Assembly: GCA_015680685.1 (NCBI GenBank)
Contig: MNCI01023815.1
Location: 530,992 to 594,991, forward strand
Reading direction: 5' to 3'
Source of the DNA: Gnetum montanum
Lineage: Eukaryota; Streptophyta; Gnetopsida; Gnetales; Gnetaceae
DNA: 64,000 nt
Shown: positions 45,183 through 55,583 of the stretch, one piece after another
Layout of the letters: each line of letters begins with the position of its first letter
Position numbering within the stretch: position 1 is the stretch's first letter
Notes under the pieces: model-generated
What the model saw: the letters and a program-made list of their open reading frames with translations, nothing else
Told to the model about the DNA's origin: nothing
The model's database searches: none
Made by a program: the position numbers and the translations under genes

Positions 45183-46500
45183 TTAGCATAGGTAGCCATC
45201 TCCCCCACGACTGAGTTGGAAGGAGGAGATTCGAAATAGTGAGCAAGGTTGTCCACTAATAGAGGTAGCATGTGTACTGGTTTTCCTAAGCTCATGAAAA
45301 GGTTTGGTTTGTTGCATGTTGGCCAACAATTTCTTGTCTGGGCTCTCAAGTTCGTATATTTTCATGGCCCCTAAAGGAAAAGTTGTGTAAATAATATAAG
45401 GTCCTTCCCATAGTGTTTGAAATTTAGTATGTTGTGGCACATGTGTGGGATTCCAGTAGAGAACCTTATCTCTTGGTTGATATTTAACTTTCCTAATCCT
45501 TAGGTCATGACATTGCTTATTGAATGCCTTGTGCAATTTGTTAAATGACTGGGCAACTAGTTGGTTTTTATCTAGCAAATTAAGGGTTACTAACCATTGT
45601 TTCTGTGCTAGGTCAAGGTCAAGGTTGAGGTCACATGTTGTGGATAGTGTACAGAGCTCAATTTGAATGGGAAATGTTGGTAATTCACTGTAGAATAACT
45701 CATAGGGAGAGTAGCCTGTAGGGAGTTTCCATGTGGAGCAGTATGCCCAAAGAGCATTATTTAGTTTAGTGCTCTAGTCTCACCTAGAATTGCTAATGGT
45801 TCTTGTTAATATCTTTGTAATCTCCCTATTGGTGACTTCTACTTGACCGTTCACTTAGGGGTGGTATGGTGTAGTCAATTTATGCTCAATCCCTAAGCAT
45901 TGCATTAATTTCTGAAAAGTTACACCTGTGAAGTATGTACCATTACCTAAAATAAGTGAACACAACACACCAAACCTATTTATGATTTGTTGTTGAACAA
46001 ATCGTGTAGCTATAGATGATGTACAATCTTTAATAGCATCTACTTCGGCCCATTTTGTTAGGTAATCAATGAAAACAATAATATAAGCTTTTCCATTGGA
46101 CATTGGTGTTATCAACCCCATAAAATCAATTCCCAAATGTCGAAGGGTTCTAACAGTTGAATCCATTGTTGTGGATCCTCCATTCTAGTAATCATTCCTC
46201 CATCACGTTGATAGTGCTCACAAGATTGGACAAAATGATGGGCGTCTTGAAATAATGTAGGCCAATAATATCCTACAAGCAAGATCTTGATGGCTGCTCA
46301 TCTCCTAGCGTAATGACCCCCACAAGGACCCTCATGAGCATCTTGGAGAACTCTCAGTTGATCTATATCAGGAACACACCATCGAACCAAGCCATCGGGA
46401 CACACTTTGTAAAGTCTCCCATCGATCTCCATAAAGTACTTGGCTCAATGAAGAAACTATTGTTTCTTTTAAAGGTTTAACTCTTGTGGTATTTTTTGTG
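45183..46500 (-). pseudogene. pol: Integrase of element D
   Basis: Reading downward from 46500: GRLYKVCPDGLVRWCVPD, then the zinc finger region (HEGPCGGHYARR, YYWPTLFQDAHHFVQSC), then the core (45855-46166) with first catalytic Asp in GIDFMGLITPMS, YLTKWAEVDAIKD, the second catalytic region LILGNGTYFTG (Asp of SDNG replaced by Gly), HKLTTPYHP, and the Glu in NGQVEVTN. The C-terminal part (45183-45578) reads RKVKYQPRDKVLYWNPTHVP, FQTLWEGPYIIYTT and MQQTKPFHE. Few stops and two frameshifts: the best preserved integrase of the Athila-like family here. Confidence 0.88.
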
Positions 46501-46519
46501 TGAGGAGATAGGTAAGAAT

Positions 46520-47027
46520 GCTATTGTACCAGTTTTTCTTCATGGTGATTGATTATTCACTACACCAGCAAAGAGGAATTCATCAGGGAAATGATTAGAA
46601 ATTGGATACTCATTCTCTTTGTTGTCCCATCGCAACCAAGATAAATGATCAACAACTACATTCTTGGTGCCCTTGCGATCGATCATCGTTAAATTAAACT
46701 CTTGTAAGATTACAAGCCATCGTATGATACAAGGGCCTACCATTGGCTTCTTCATGAGGAACCAAATTGCACTATGATCTGTATGTATATATACTTTATA
46801 TCCTAGAAAATAGTGTCTAAATTTTTCTAGTGCAAACACTACAGTGATTAATTCTTTCTCTGTGGTAGTGTAGTTAAGTTTTGTACTAGTGATACTTCTA
46901 CCTGCATAGTGGATGTAATAAGGATGCTTTTGGTCATCTAACTGTGTAAGTATGACTCCTAAAGCATAGTTGGACACGTCAATCATGATATGGAATGGTT
47001 TGGACCAGTTAGGAACTTGTAGAATGG
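46520..47027 (-). pseudogene. pol: RNase H of element D, cut by element E
   Basis: Open from 46986 to 46540: MIDVSNYALGVILTQL (usual TDAS, here IDVS), YYIHYAGRSITSTKLNYTTT, EKELITVVFALEKFRHYFLG, YKVYIHTDHSAIWFLMKKP, EFNLTMIDRKG and VVVDHLSWLRWD. The sequence between 46987 and 47027 is the RT-RNase H connection. It stops exactly where the E LTR begins. AATGG (47023-47027) is the predicted target duplication for E. Confidence 0.88.
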
Positions 47028-48791
47028 TGTACCGTCCGAAATTGTCAACATAAGGCTGGAGAAAAAAAGAAAAAAAAAACGAATGCCAAAAGATCTCTGG
47101 AGAGATACAACTGACCCTACCTTCACATGAGGGTAAGCTAGAAAAATGAAGGTAGAGTGTCTTGGATGGTTTGCATGCAAATCAACCAAGGACTTCCCCG
47201 AGCGTATGCTATGGCCTGCGCTGGGGTTATCGTTGCCTAATGTAAAATGGAGAGCGTAATGCAACTAGATGTAAACATGAATATAGTGTGTAAACGTAAA
47301 CAAAATGTATGCAGAAACATGCAATAAAATGGAATAATGCAGACAATGAACCAGAATAGTACAATGGAAGGAAAAAATGAAACTATGTTATATTAATTAA
47401 CAAGATGTGCACCGGTCAAAACGTAGTTGCGCGTCTAGATTGCAAGTCAGACGTTAAGCCCTGATGTGAGGTGTTTGCAGGCACTGGGGATCACGTGCGT
47501 CTAGGCTTAAGATTTTTGATTTCCTTTCTCCAATTTTTTTCCAACCCTGTTTATGTCAATGAACAGGGTATTTATACATTTTTCTAGGCATCGGGAGTAG
47601 GATTTGTGAATAAGATCAATGGCTGTGAGACGAGAGAAAAACGGATCATATGACAGGTGTTCGATGTACAGCTGGGTGTCAACTAGATGTATTTAGGTAG
47701 ACTGCATTCTAGACTAGATGCATTGTATCTTACAATGTGTTTTAGCTTGTGCAAGCTAGCTTACGCCCATAGAAGCATGTACAATTTGTAGCGTAAGAGC
47801 TTGACTAGCTTAAAATGTGAAAAATTTACAGTGACTGATAATGTACAACAAGAGCATTTGACTCCAACTCACTTGGAATTTCTGAATCTATGGACTGACT
47901 GCTGCTGAAAGTGTTTTTGCTTCACCAAGGTTGCCAACATGCTTTGATTTTGTCCTGGTGTGCCCTCAGTGTGTGTCTGAAATGATTTTGCTCGATCGTG
48001 ACTAGTGCTTACATTGGAGTCACGTTGCCAGTGTCACCTCAGCATCACCTTAGTGTGACTTCAGCATGCATGACCAAAAATGATGCATTTTGTGTTAAAA
48101 TTCCACCTTTAAGACTTGTTTTTGAAGTGTAACTGCTGCTTACCCTTGAGGGCATCCCGCATGTTTAATTTGAGCCTGTCTGTGCTTGGACTTAGGCCAC
48201 TTTTGTTAACTCATGCTAAACTCACGCTGTCAGCATGACCTGGGCATGACCCCAATGTGACTCTGGCGTAAACAATAAGATTGTGTGGTTTTGGGGTCAA
48301 AATCTAAAGTTTTGGAGGCTAGGAGTTGCAATGATCATCAGTGAACTCCCAAGGTGTCTTGCATTGCTCAGATTCAGATCGTTTCGGCTTGATTTTAAGG
48401 CTTTGAAAGTTACTCACACTACACTCATGCTGGACTCATGTTGGCAGTGTGACTTAGGCATGACCTCAGCATGAGCAGCAAGATTTGTGCGAGTTTGACT
48501 TAAAACCTTGGATTATGGATGTTGAAGCTTGGAGTAGTCACCAGTGGGCCCCGAAGGGGCCTTGCCCATTCAAATTAGGACTATTTTGACATGATTTGGA
48601 GGCTCCAAAAGTTGTGCAGGCTGCACACATGTTGCACATATGCTACATGCACACTGATAACATGACTTGAGCGTGACCTCGATGTGCATGACAAGATCAT
48701 TGCACTTTAGTCTGATTTTTGAACTTCTAGATGTTGAAGCACAGGGTTGTTCTCGTTTCAAAGTGTTAAGCTGAATTTTTGTGATGTTTCA
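47028..48791 (-). repeat. 3' LTR of element E
   Basis: 47028-47640 aligns with 63390-64000. The right end is inferred from GATGTTTCA at 48791 followed by a pyrimidine run. TATA box (minus GTATAAATAC) at 47568-47577. U3 contains about 205-214-base tandem repeats (48010-48740). Contains a short poly-A-rich run near 47051-47080. Confidence 0.75.
48010..48740 (-). repeat. Four tandem repeats (about 205-214 bases) in U3 of element E
   Basis: The anchor word GCATGACC or its variants recurs at 48042, 48244, 48458 and 48671 (spacing 202, 214, 213). Each unit also carries ctcaygctg/gttggcagtgtgac-like words and a GTTTTG/ATTTTT-AAA-CTT stretch. Repeats diverge by substitutions and small indels. Confidence 0.7.
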
Positions 48792-48809
48792 TTGGCCCCT
48801 CTTTGTTGA
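48792..48809 (-). promoter_or_regulatory. Probable polypurine tract of element E
   Basis: The plus strand reads ttggcccctctttgttga after the inferred LTR end, so the coding strand has CAAAGAGGGGCCAA before the LTR. The LTR end here is inferred, since the other LTR copy is outside the window. Confidence 0.5.
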
Positions 48810-50400
48810 CGCCTAGCAGAATCCACCTGAGAGGCATTGACAAAGAAGTACAAAACACCACGATCGACCTGGCATCAAGCATTGTCTGTTGGCCCCTAGG
48901 CAGATGTCATTGCACGATGTTCAAAAGTACATTGGATTGAGGGAATGTGGTTCAAGATGCAAGGGATCAGTTGGGGGATTAGGGATTGATCAAAGGATGT
49001 CATTGTTTGAACTGTGGGAGAGGAATTTTCTCATGTGAATGAGCTAGGTTTTGGTCCTTGTCAACAGCCAATGTATAGCAGACTCGGAACCAAGGCATAG
49101 GAGGTGCGTTCTTTGGGGAAACGAGACCCTTGTGTCATGTTTAAGGGAGCTCATTGTAAATAGCCAAAGCCACATGATGATGTGCAACATGATCAATTGA
49201 GACACAAGTGTTTTTCCAAGATAATTGCCTTCTCACCTGGGGCTTATATGAGAAGAGCCAATGGTATTTAGTGTATGATGTCAATGGGGTCATGAAGACC
49301 TTTTCCAGGCATTTTGCTCTTTGACCTTTTTGTTCTTTCTCTTTTTTTCTTTTGTTTCTTCTTTTTTCTTTTGTTTTTGCTTTCTGTTTGTTTTTGTTTT
49401 CTTTTTGGTCTTTTTTGAAAGAGCTTTCTTTCAGTGCTGTGCTCATGCTCATGCGCTTGCATTTGTATCATGTACCGTGCATTGTGTTTTGCGTTGCAAC
49501 TGCTTAGAGAATCACAGTGTGCAAAAGTGTATCAAGAGCTTCGGGTGAGTAGGATACGATGTATCCAAGGGATGCAATTGAACAGGATAAGGGGGCATGA
49601 TGGGGAATAGGAAATGTATCAAGAGTTGGGGATGTACTTATGAATGGATTGATTAACCCGGTTGCATGCGTTAGGAAGAATGTGATACCCTATCATCATG
49701 ATGAAGTGCATCTATGCACGAACGCCTTAGGCGTGTCATCCTGCAAACACAATTCTAAGGGGATAAGAAAACCACATATGATTCAGTTAGCTAAACAATT
49801 TAAACTTGAATGGAGCCATTGGGATGGATGCATCATGTGGAGTTTCAAGACAAACAGAATCTTGAACAGCATCATTTTTATCAAGGTCTATGTGACAAAT
49901 CATACGGTAGGTTTTTGGTGAGCACATACAACCGATTGCAGTAACATGTCTTTTCAAATAACGCCAGGTTGTTAATGATATCACCAGTTTGTAGTCTTAG
50001 CAGACTGTTGTGGATTAGTTTCATGTCATAATCCTTTGGACGTCGCCAGTTTATCGTCATAGTGGATGGTGTAGTGCTAGTTTATAGTCGAAGCGGACTA
50101 TGAAGAGGCAAGCTAGTTTATAGTCTTAGTAGACTCTGGTGGACAATCGTGGTAGTTTAGTGTCATACCAGATAGAGCTTTGTGGTGTCAGTTTATTGTC
50201 ATGACATCAGGACGTTCTATGGTGCTAGTTTTAAGTCATAGCTCCAGGACTATTCTGTGGTATTAGTTTTAGGTCATGATGCCAAGACCAAAATGTACCT
50301 TAGGCTCATCAGACGTAGTATGGTTTTAGGTACATGTAATTTGTAGGATTAGCAAACTCGTTTCTATCCATGTCAACGAGTTTGAATGCCTCGTTATTGT
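48810..50400 (-). other. 3' untranslated region of element E
   Basis: No ORF supported by homology. A pyrimidine-rich run (49325-49415) generates low-complexity ORFs on both strands that I reject. 49980-50340 holds a short dispersed repeat, listed separately. Confidence 0.55.
49980..50340. repeat. Cluster of AGTTTATAGTC-type short repeats
   Basis: About eight copies of a 24-26-base word of the form CTAGTTTATAGTCTTAGTAG, 30-65 bases apart (near 49985, 50046, 50078, 50110, 50152, 50188, 50224, 50262). Related single words occur at 53889 and 59592, both in the same orientation. Confidence 0.65.
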
Positions 50401-50409
50401 ATGCCTTGG

Positions 50410-51500
50410 CGACTAAGGCCCTTCCCAGTTAGCTGAGAATTTATCTGAGTGTTCGCGGACCACCTTAAGAACTATGTCACCTTCCTTGATTGGGCACTTA
50501 TGTGGATTGTGTTGATGCTATCGCCGTTGTTGTTTCTGATACCATTCAATTTGATCAAGTGCTCGTACCCTTTGTTCTTCCACCAAGTCAAGGTCAACAC
50601 TGCGTAGCTCATTGTTTTGGCTTTCATCGAGGAGGCTAGAGAGTGTTATCTGCAACGAGGGAACCTGTAACTCCAAAGGTAACATAGCTTCAAACCTGTA
50701 TATGAGGCTATATGGTGTTTTACCTGTGGACGTTCGATGTGTTGTTCAGTATGCCCATAATGCATAGATTAACTACTCATGCCATCGTCTCTTGCTCTGA
50801 TTCAACATCTTTTTGAGCATCATGATGACCGTTTTGTTCATAGACTCTACTTGGCCATTGCTCTGTGGGTAATATGGTGATGAGAATGAGTGTTTAATAA
50901 CTAGGCTTTCACAGAAGCTTTTAGTATCTATATTGCTGAACTGTGGCCCATTATTGGTGACTATGGTTATCGAGATACCAAAACGGGTCATGATGTTTTC
51001 TAATATGAAATTGCAAACATGTTTAGATGTGGTTTTCCTAAGGGGAATAACTTCTACCCATTTTGTGAAATATTCGGTTGCAGTGATAATGAAGCTATGT
51101 CTTGCTGAAGATGGTGGCGTTATTGGCCCAATGATGTCTAATCCCCATCTTTGTAATGGCCATGTGATTTGTGTAGTATGCAACTCATTAGGTGGCACAT
51201 GTATTAGGTTACGATGTCTTTGGCAAATGTTACATTTCCTAACCCTGGAGAAGCAATCGTACTCCATGTGTGTCCAATAGTAGCCCAAACATCTAATTTT
51301 CATTGCCATTACGTTGGGTGCTATATGTCCTCTGCAAAGTCCTTCGTGAATCTGTTCCACGTTATTTGACCATTGATGCTATTAACGCACACTAACAGAA
51401 TGCCTTCATAGGATCTGCGACATAATGTGTCTCCTATTAATGCATATTTCCGAGAGCATTTTCGCACCGCGTATTTTTGAGCACTCATCAAATGTTGTGG
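50410..51500 (-). pseudogene. pol: Integrase of element E
   Basis: Starts after ALIGDTLCRRS (about 51440). 51360-50773 is open: zinc finger with HEGLCRGH, then CNICQRHR; catalytic core with RWGLDIIGPITPP (first Asp), YFTKWVEVIPLRKTT, IVTNNGPQFSNID (the second catalytic Asp of TDNG is Asn) and YYPQSNGQVESMNK (Glu present). The C-terminal region 50760-50410 has YRFEAMLPLEL, ALDQIEWYQKQQRR, GDIVLKVVREHSDKF and ANWEGP, with one TAG. Colinear with Tat-type integrases. Confidence 0.88.
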
Positions 51501-51551
51501 CGGTTTGCCTTGTAGAAGGTACTCTTTTATGTCATCATACCATTCTATTGC

Positions 51552-51914
51552 TTATGTAGTGTTGACAGATGCTATGGGTATTTCATTGGGAGCATCAGTT
51601 ATAGGTTTGGAAAAATTTGTTATAGAACGAGGCAACGCATGGAACATCTCAGGTATCATGTTTAAGGCTAGTGTAGCAAGTGCATCGGTGATGGTATTTT
51701 CATTCCTAGGAACATGTTGCACATCTACGTTGATTAATTGTTTTAGCAAGTGTTTAGTCAGGTCATGGTATGGTTGCAAATGAGAAGCCTTGCATGCGTA
51801 AACCTCTGTGACTTGATTGATTACTAACTGTGAGTCACCTCGAACTACGAGATGTGTGATTCCCAAAGTTAGTGTTGCTATAAGTCCTCTACGAAGACTT
51901 TCGTACTCTGCCAC
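51552..51914 (-). pseudogene. pol: Second (archaeal-type) RNase H of element E
   Basis: Open for 120 codons: MAEYESLRRGLIATLTLGIT, HLVVRGDSQLVINQVTEVYA, YHDLTKHLLKQL, VPRNENTITDALATLAL. The GDSQLV and HVPRN...DALA boxes define the additional RNase H found in Tat-lineage elements and in plant type-I RNase H, distinct from the Ty3 RNase H at 52130-52570. This is strong lineage evidence for E. Confidence 0.88.
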
Positions 51915-52129
51915 ATTGTTGGTACAAGGGAAGGTTAGTTGATAGGCAAAGGGTCGAATTTCTCAAAAGGGATACGTTATGATGGCTACAACAGTTCCTC
52001 CTTGGGAAGTTGAAGCTCCATCAGAGTAAAGGATTGCATCGTAGTTATTAGGCACAATGTTGATGTGGTTGATGCTCTCATCAGGGAATTCAGGATTGAT
52101 TGTCGCTTGATCTTATGTTGGTGAAGCGG

Positions 52130-52570
52130 TCAATTGATTGACTACTGCTTGACCTTTAGTGGAGGATTGAGTTACATAGCGTAGGTCAAACTCACCGATC
52201 ATCGCTTTCCATCTAGCTATCCTACTTGATTCATAGATGTTGTTAGTGATAGCTCGAAGCACATTATCTTTGCAAATGATATAGACTTGGTTACAGAAGA
52301 GATAATGTCACCATTTCTTCAAGGAAAAGACTAGGGTAAGACATGATCTCTCCACATTGTTGTATCGTTGTTCGTAGGCAATTAAGACATGGCTTAAATA
52401 GTAAATGGGGATCTGGATTCCATCTTATCATTTTTGGCAAAGCATGGATGCAATAGATGAATTAGATGTCATGAGGTAAATGTAAAAGGGTTTATGACTT
52501 TGCAGGGGATGAACTATCGGCAGTTGAGCCAGCTCCATTTTTATGTTTTCAAATGCTTCCTGGCACTGTT
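52130..52570 (-). pseudogene. pol: Ty3-type RNase H and connection of element E
   Basis: Region between RT and the second RNase H. The minus strand has pieces such as a LTSSIASMLCQK-like segment (52420-52450), IPIYYLSHVLIAYEQRYNN and ERSCLTLVFSLKKW (52300-52400), matching the YYxSKxL...RYxxxEKxxLAL box of Tat RNase H. Several stops. Confidence 0.7.
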
Positions 52571-52595
52571 GAATCCATTGGAAATGCACAATCTT

Positions 52596-53780
52596 TCATA
52601 GTAAATGTTGCATGGGTTTCAACTTATTTGTCAGTTTTACGATAAAGTGTCTGGTGAATTGTAGTCTACCTTGTAGACCACGTAATTCAGTGAGGTTCCT
52701 AGGTGGTTGCATACTAGTTATTGCTTTAATCTTATCAAGGTCTACTTGTATCCCTATTTCAGAGACTATGAAGCCAAGCATTTTGCCCGTTTTAACCCCA
52801 AAGACACATTTCTTTGGATTAAGTCTGAGGTCATGTTTGAGAAAACATTTGAGCACTAAGTCTAGATCCTTTACATGTTGCTTAGTTGTTTTAGACTTGA
52901 CCGTGATGTCATCTACATAATCATTGAGCAAATCAAGCATGTAATCGCTAAATATGTATGTCATTGCTCGTTGATACGTAGCACCTGCATTTTTGAGACC
53001 GAATGACATCATTGTGTAGCAGAATGTGCCCCAAGGCATTGTAAAGGTTGTCCTGAGTTGGTGTTCTAGGTTGATCCTAATTTGGTTGTATCCTGAGAAT
53101 CTGTCCATAAAGGATAACAGTGCATGACCAGCAGTTGAGTCAACAAGTTGATCGATACTAAGTAGCGAGAAATCATCCTTTATAGTGGCTATGTTGAGAT
53201 GATGAAAATCGATGCATATACGGATGCTACCATTTTTCTTAGGGACAACAACAATGTTAGATACCTAGTCTACATAGTCAACAACTCAGATGAAATCGGC
53301 TTGGTAAAGTTTCGTGATTTCATTTCAAACTGCCAATGCTACCTCAGGTTTAACTTTTCATGCCTTTTGCTTTACTAGTTTGATTTTTTCATCAAGGATA
53401 ATGTTGTGTTGTACAATTTGAGGGTCCAACCCTAGCATGTCAGTATATGACCATGTGAATGTTTTGACATTGTCTTTTAGTACTTGAATAATGTCATTAG
53501 CGAGTTAAGGATTCAATAGGGAACTTAGTTTCAGTGTTCTAGGTTCGTCATTGGTTGTCATAATGGGGACTTCAACGAGAGGATCTTCAGTGATGTTGTC
53601 AGCCTCTAGGTCTAAATTTTTAGTCATACCCTCAGGGCAGTTTGATGTTTCTTAAGTGGATGCCACGAAATTAGCATAAGCAGATGAGTCTAGATCTAAG
53701 GATTCTAGATTAATCGCTCTTTTTATGGCCCCATGTGGTCCATTGATAGACAATGTTGAAAAGAGGTTCTTGTCGTCCAT
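52596..53780 (-). pseudogene. pol: Reverse transcriptase of element E
   Basis: The coding frame can be followed from an ATG at 53780 (MDDKNLFSTLSINGPHGAIK) through KTFTWSYTDMLGLDPQIVQH, the RT start with VPKKNGSIRICIDFHHLN, STAGHALLSFMDRFSGYNQI, WGTFCYTMMSFGLKNAGATY, YVDDITVKSKTTKQHVKD (active-site YVDD intact) and NPKKCVFGVKTGKMLGF (52596-53108). About four stops upstream of 53108. Wording is of the Tat/Ogre type. Confidence 0.88.
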
Positions 53781-54227
53781 ATGCTTGCTCCTGCCAGTTT
53801 AAACTGGGGGCAATGTGAGCAAGATTCTTTGACTAGGGAGTTGTATGTAAAATAGCTTTGTGTAATTAATTCACATCCTGATGCAAGTATAATGGTAGTT
53901 TAATGTCATGCCTGGACCACATGGGAATTTTAGGCCATACCAGGCCACACATGGCATTCATGTTTTGTGTGAATAATAGTGTTATGATTTTTTATGATTT
54001 CATAGATTTTTGGTCCTCATGCTTTTTTTTTTTGGCTTATGCCTTACCTCATAAGATATGATATGCATAAAAAAAAGAAGAAACTATCCTGAGAACATGA
54101 AAATGGAAACAAAGTAAATGATAATAATAAATAAATAAAAAGGAACAACATAAAATAAAAAGCACAATGTAAAATAAAAAAAAGAGTGGAATAAATTGAA
54201 CCAGGGGTGAAAAAGGAATTTTGAAGT

Positions 54228-54384
54228 GGGTAGCGTGAGTTAGTGTTAGTAGCGTGAGCGACTAGGTGCATAGCGTAGCATGAGCTATAGGGCGTGCAAG
54301 GCAGCGTGAGCAATAGGGCAGGGCAGTGTGAGCAACAGGGGGTGCAAGGTGACATGAGCAACAGGGTGTGCAAGGTAGTGTGAG
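54228..54384. repeat. Tandem AGCGTGAGCAATAGGG-type array
   Basis: About six imperfect units of 22-27 bases of the form GGGYGTGCAAGGYAGYGTGA followed by GCAAYA. GC-richer than surroundings. Confidence 0.7.
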
Positions 54385-55119
54385 AAAAATGAAGGGCAAA
54401 GGGAGGCAAGACCAATGGGGTAAAGGGAAGAAGTAGGAAAGCTTGGCATTTGTAGAGGAGAGCAAAGAACTGCTCCAACGTCTTCCTCAACCTAGGATGT
54501 CATCATGGGCGGGGATCCTGCGCAGGTATGTTTCCTCTCGTTCTTGTTTTTTACGTCGTTTTATCATAGCATGAGTACAACGTGAGCCATTAGGGCTGCC
54601 ATTTTTGCTACGATTTAAAAGTAAACATTTTGTGGGATTTTGGATTTTATATCGCAGATTTTTGTTGTAAATTTTGGGTGTCAGGGATGTTACTGGGGTT
54701 TTGGGGCTTGCCATTTTTCATGGTTCCTATTTTGGATGATGGCGTGAGTATGGGAAGCGTAAGGATCGGTTAGCGTGAGCGACCTAGGGCATGCCCAACA
54801 TGATTTGTAGGGTTGTGCACATTAGCGTGAGTTGTAGGGTTGTTGGGTGTATGCAAACCCTCAACGTGGGTTGCGACCTAGATGGATAAACAATCCCCAC
54901 CCAAAGTCAAAACTAACGCCGCAATGCTCTCATAATTCCTAAAATTTTCTTAGACACATTCTTTCCCAGTAGGGTCGTTCTCAACGTGAACTGGAGACAG
55001 GGCTGTCCTAGGGTAGTTCCCAGCATGAGTTGGAGACAAGGCCATCCTAGGGTAATTCCTAGTATCTTGTATGACTGTGGCGACTCAAACGTTAGAGACA
55101 TGAATATCCAAAGGTCACA

Positions 55120-55255
55120 TATTCCAGCGTGAGCTCTCTCGTAGCATGCGCTGTTTCTAGCGTGAGTTGTCTTGCAGCATGCGCTGCTTCCAGCGTGCGC
55201 TACTTCTAGCGTGCGCTGCTTCCAGCATGAGTTGCCAGGTTGCAGCTTGAGCTGT
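55120..55255. repeat. Tandem AGCGTGCGCTGCTTCC-type array
   Basis: At least six units of about 16-20 bases (CCAGCGTGAGCT, TAGCATGCGCTGTTTC, AGCGTGCGCTACTTCT, AGCGTGCGCTGCTTCC, AGCATGAGTTG). It lies 0.3-0.45 kb upstream of the first recognised exon of the antisense gene. Confidence 0.7.
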
Positions 55256-55583
55256 AAGGGAGGTTGAAGGATTATTCAGGATGGCATGAGTTATGGAATG
55301 CTCATTACTTGCTGGTGCTATGTTTCTTAGAACAAACGATTTAAATGCTTTTCCTGCGAATGTTGGTTTCATGTTGCTTGTAATGAACTACTATCTAATG
55401 GATCTCAATGTTCCCCAGCGAGCATCAAATATACCAAATGAATACTAGTCTTCTTGTCTCATGGGATGGTCTTGTGTGTTGAATATTATTTACTTGTTGG
55501 GTTTATATATTTGCCTTATTTTATTTTATTTTCTAATTTATATGTTTTAATTACTTACCTAAGGTTCTGGCTCTATGCAGGGG

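Larger units (their letters stand above)
42340..47027 (-). mobile_element. Element D: Athila-like element, 3' part only
   Basis: 3' LTR 42340-43273, polypurine tract, non-coding region, integrase and RNase H on the minus strand, cut at 47027 by element E. RT, protease, Gag and the 5' LTR must lie beyond E, outside the window. It lacks the accessory ORF and internal promoter-like module of A and B. D inserted into element F. Confidence 0.88.
53781..55583. other. Spacer between RT and antisense gene of element E
   Basis: Contains AGTTTAAACTGGGGG (53796-53810), a PPT-like word on the plus strand preceded by a perfect 10-base palindrome, a short-repeat copy at 53889, and two GC-richer tandem arrays (54228-54384 and 55120-55255). 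The T-rich stretch ending ctctatgcag at 55583 looks like the end of an intron, so an unrecognised first exon of the antisense gene may lie here. Confidence 0.5.

Noticed and set aside
49141-49548. Lys/Glu-rich minus ORFs and Phe-rich plus ORF around 49321-49471
   Set aside because: Produced by a pyrimidine-rich low-complexity run in the 3' untranslated region of element E; no family match.
54044-54490. Minus-strand ORFs of 148 and 67 codons rich in Cys, His and Leu
   Set aside because: They read through the tandem AGCGTGAGC array, so the apparent repeats of amino acids reflect the DNA repeat and not a protein.
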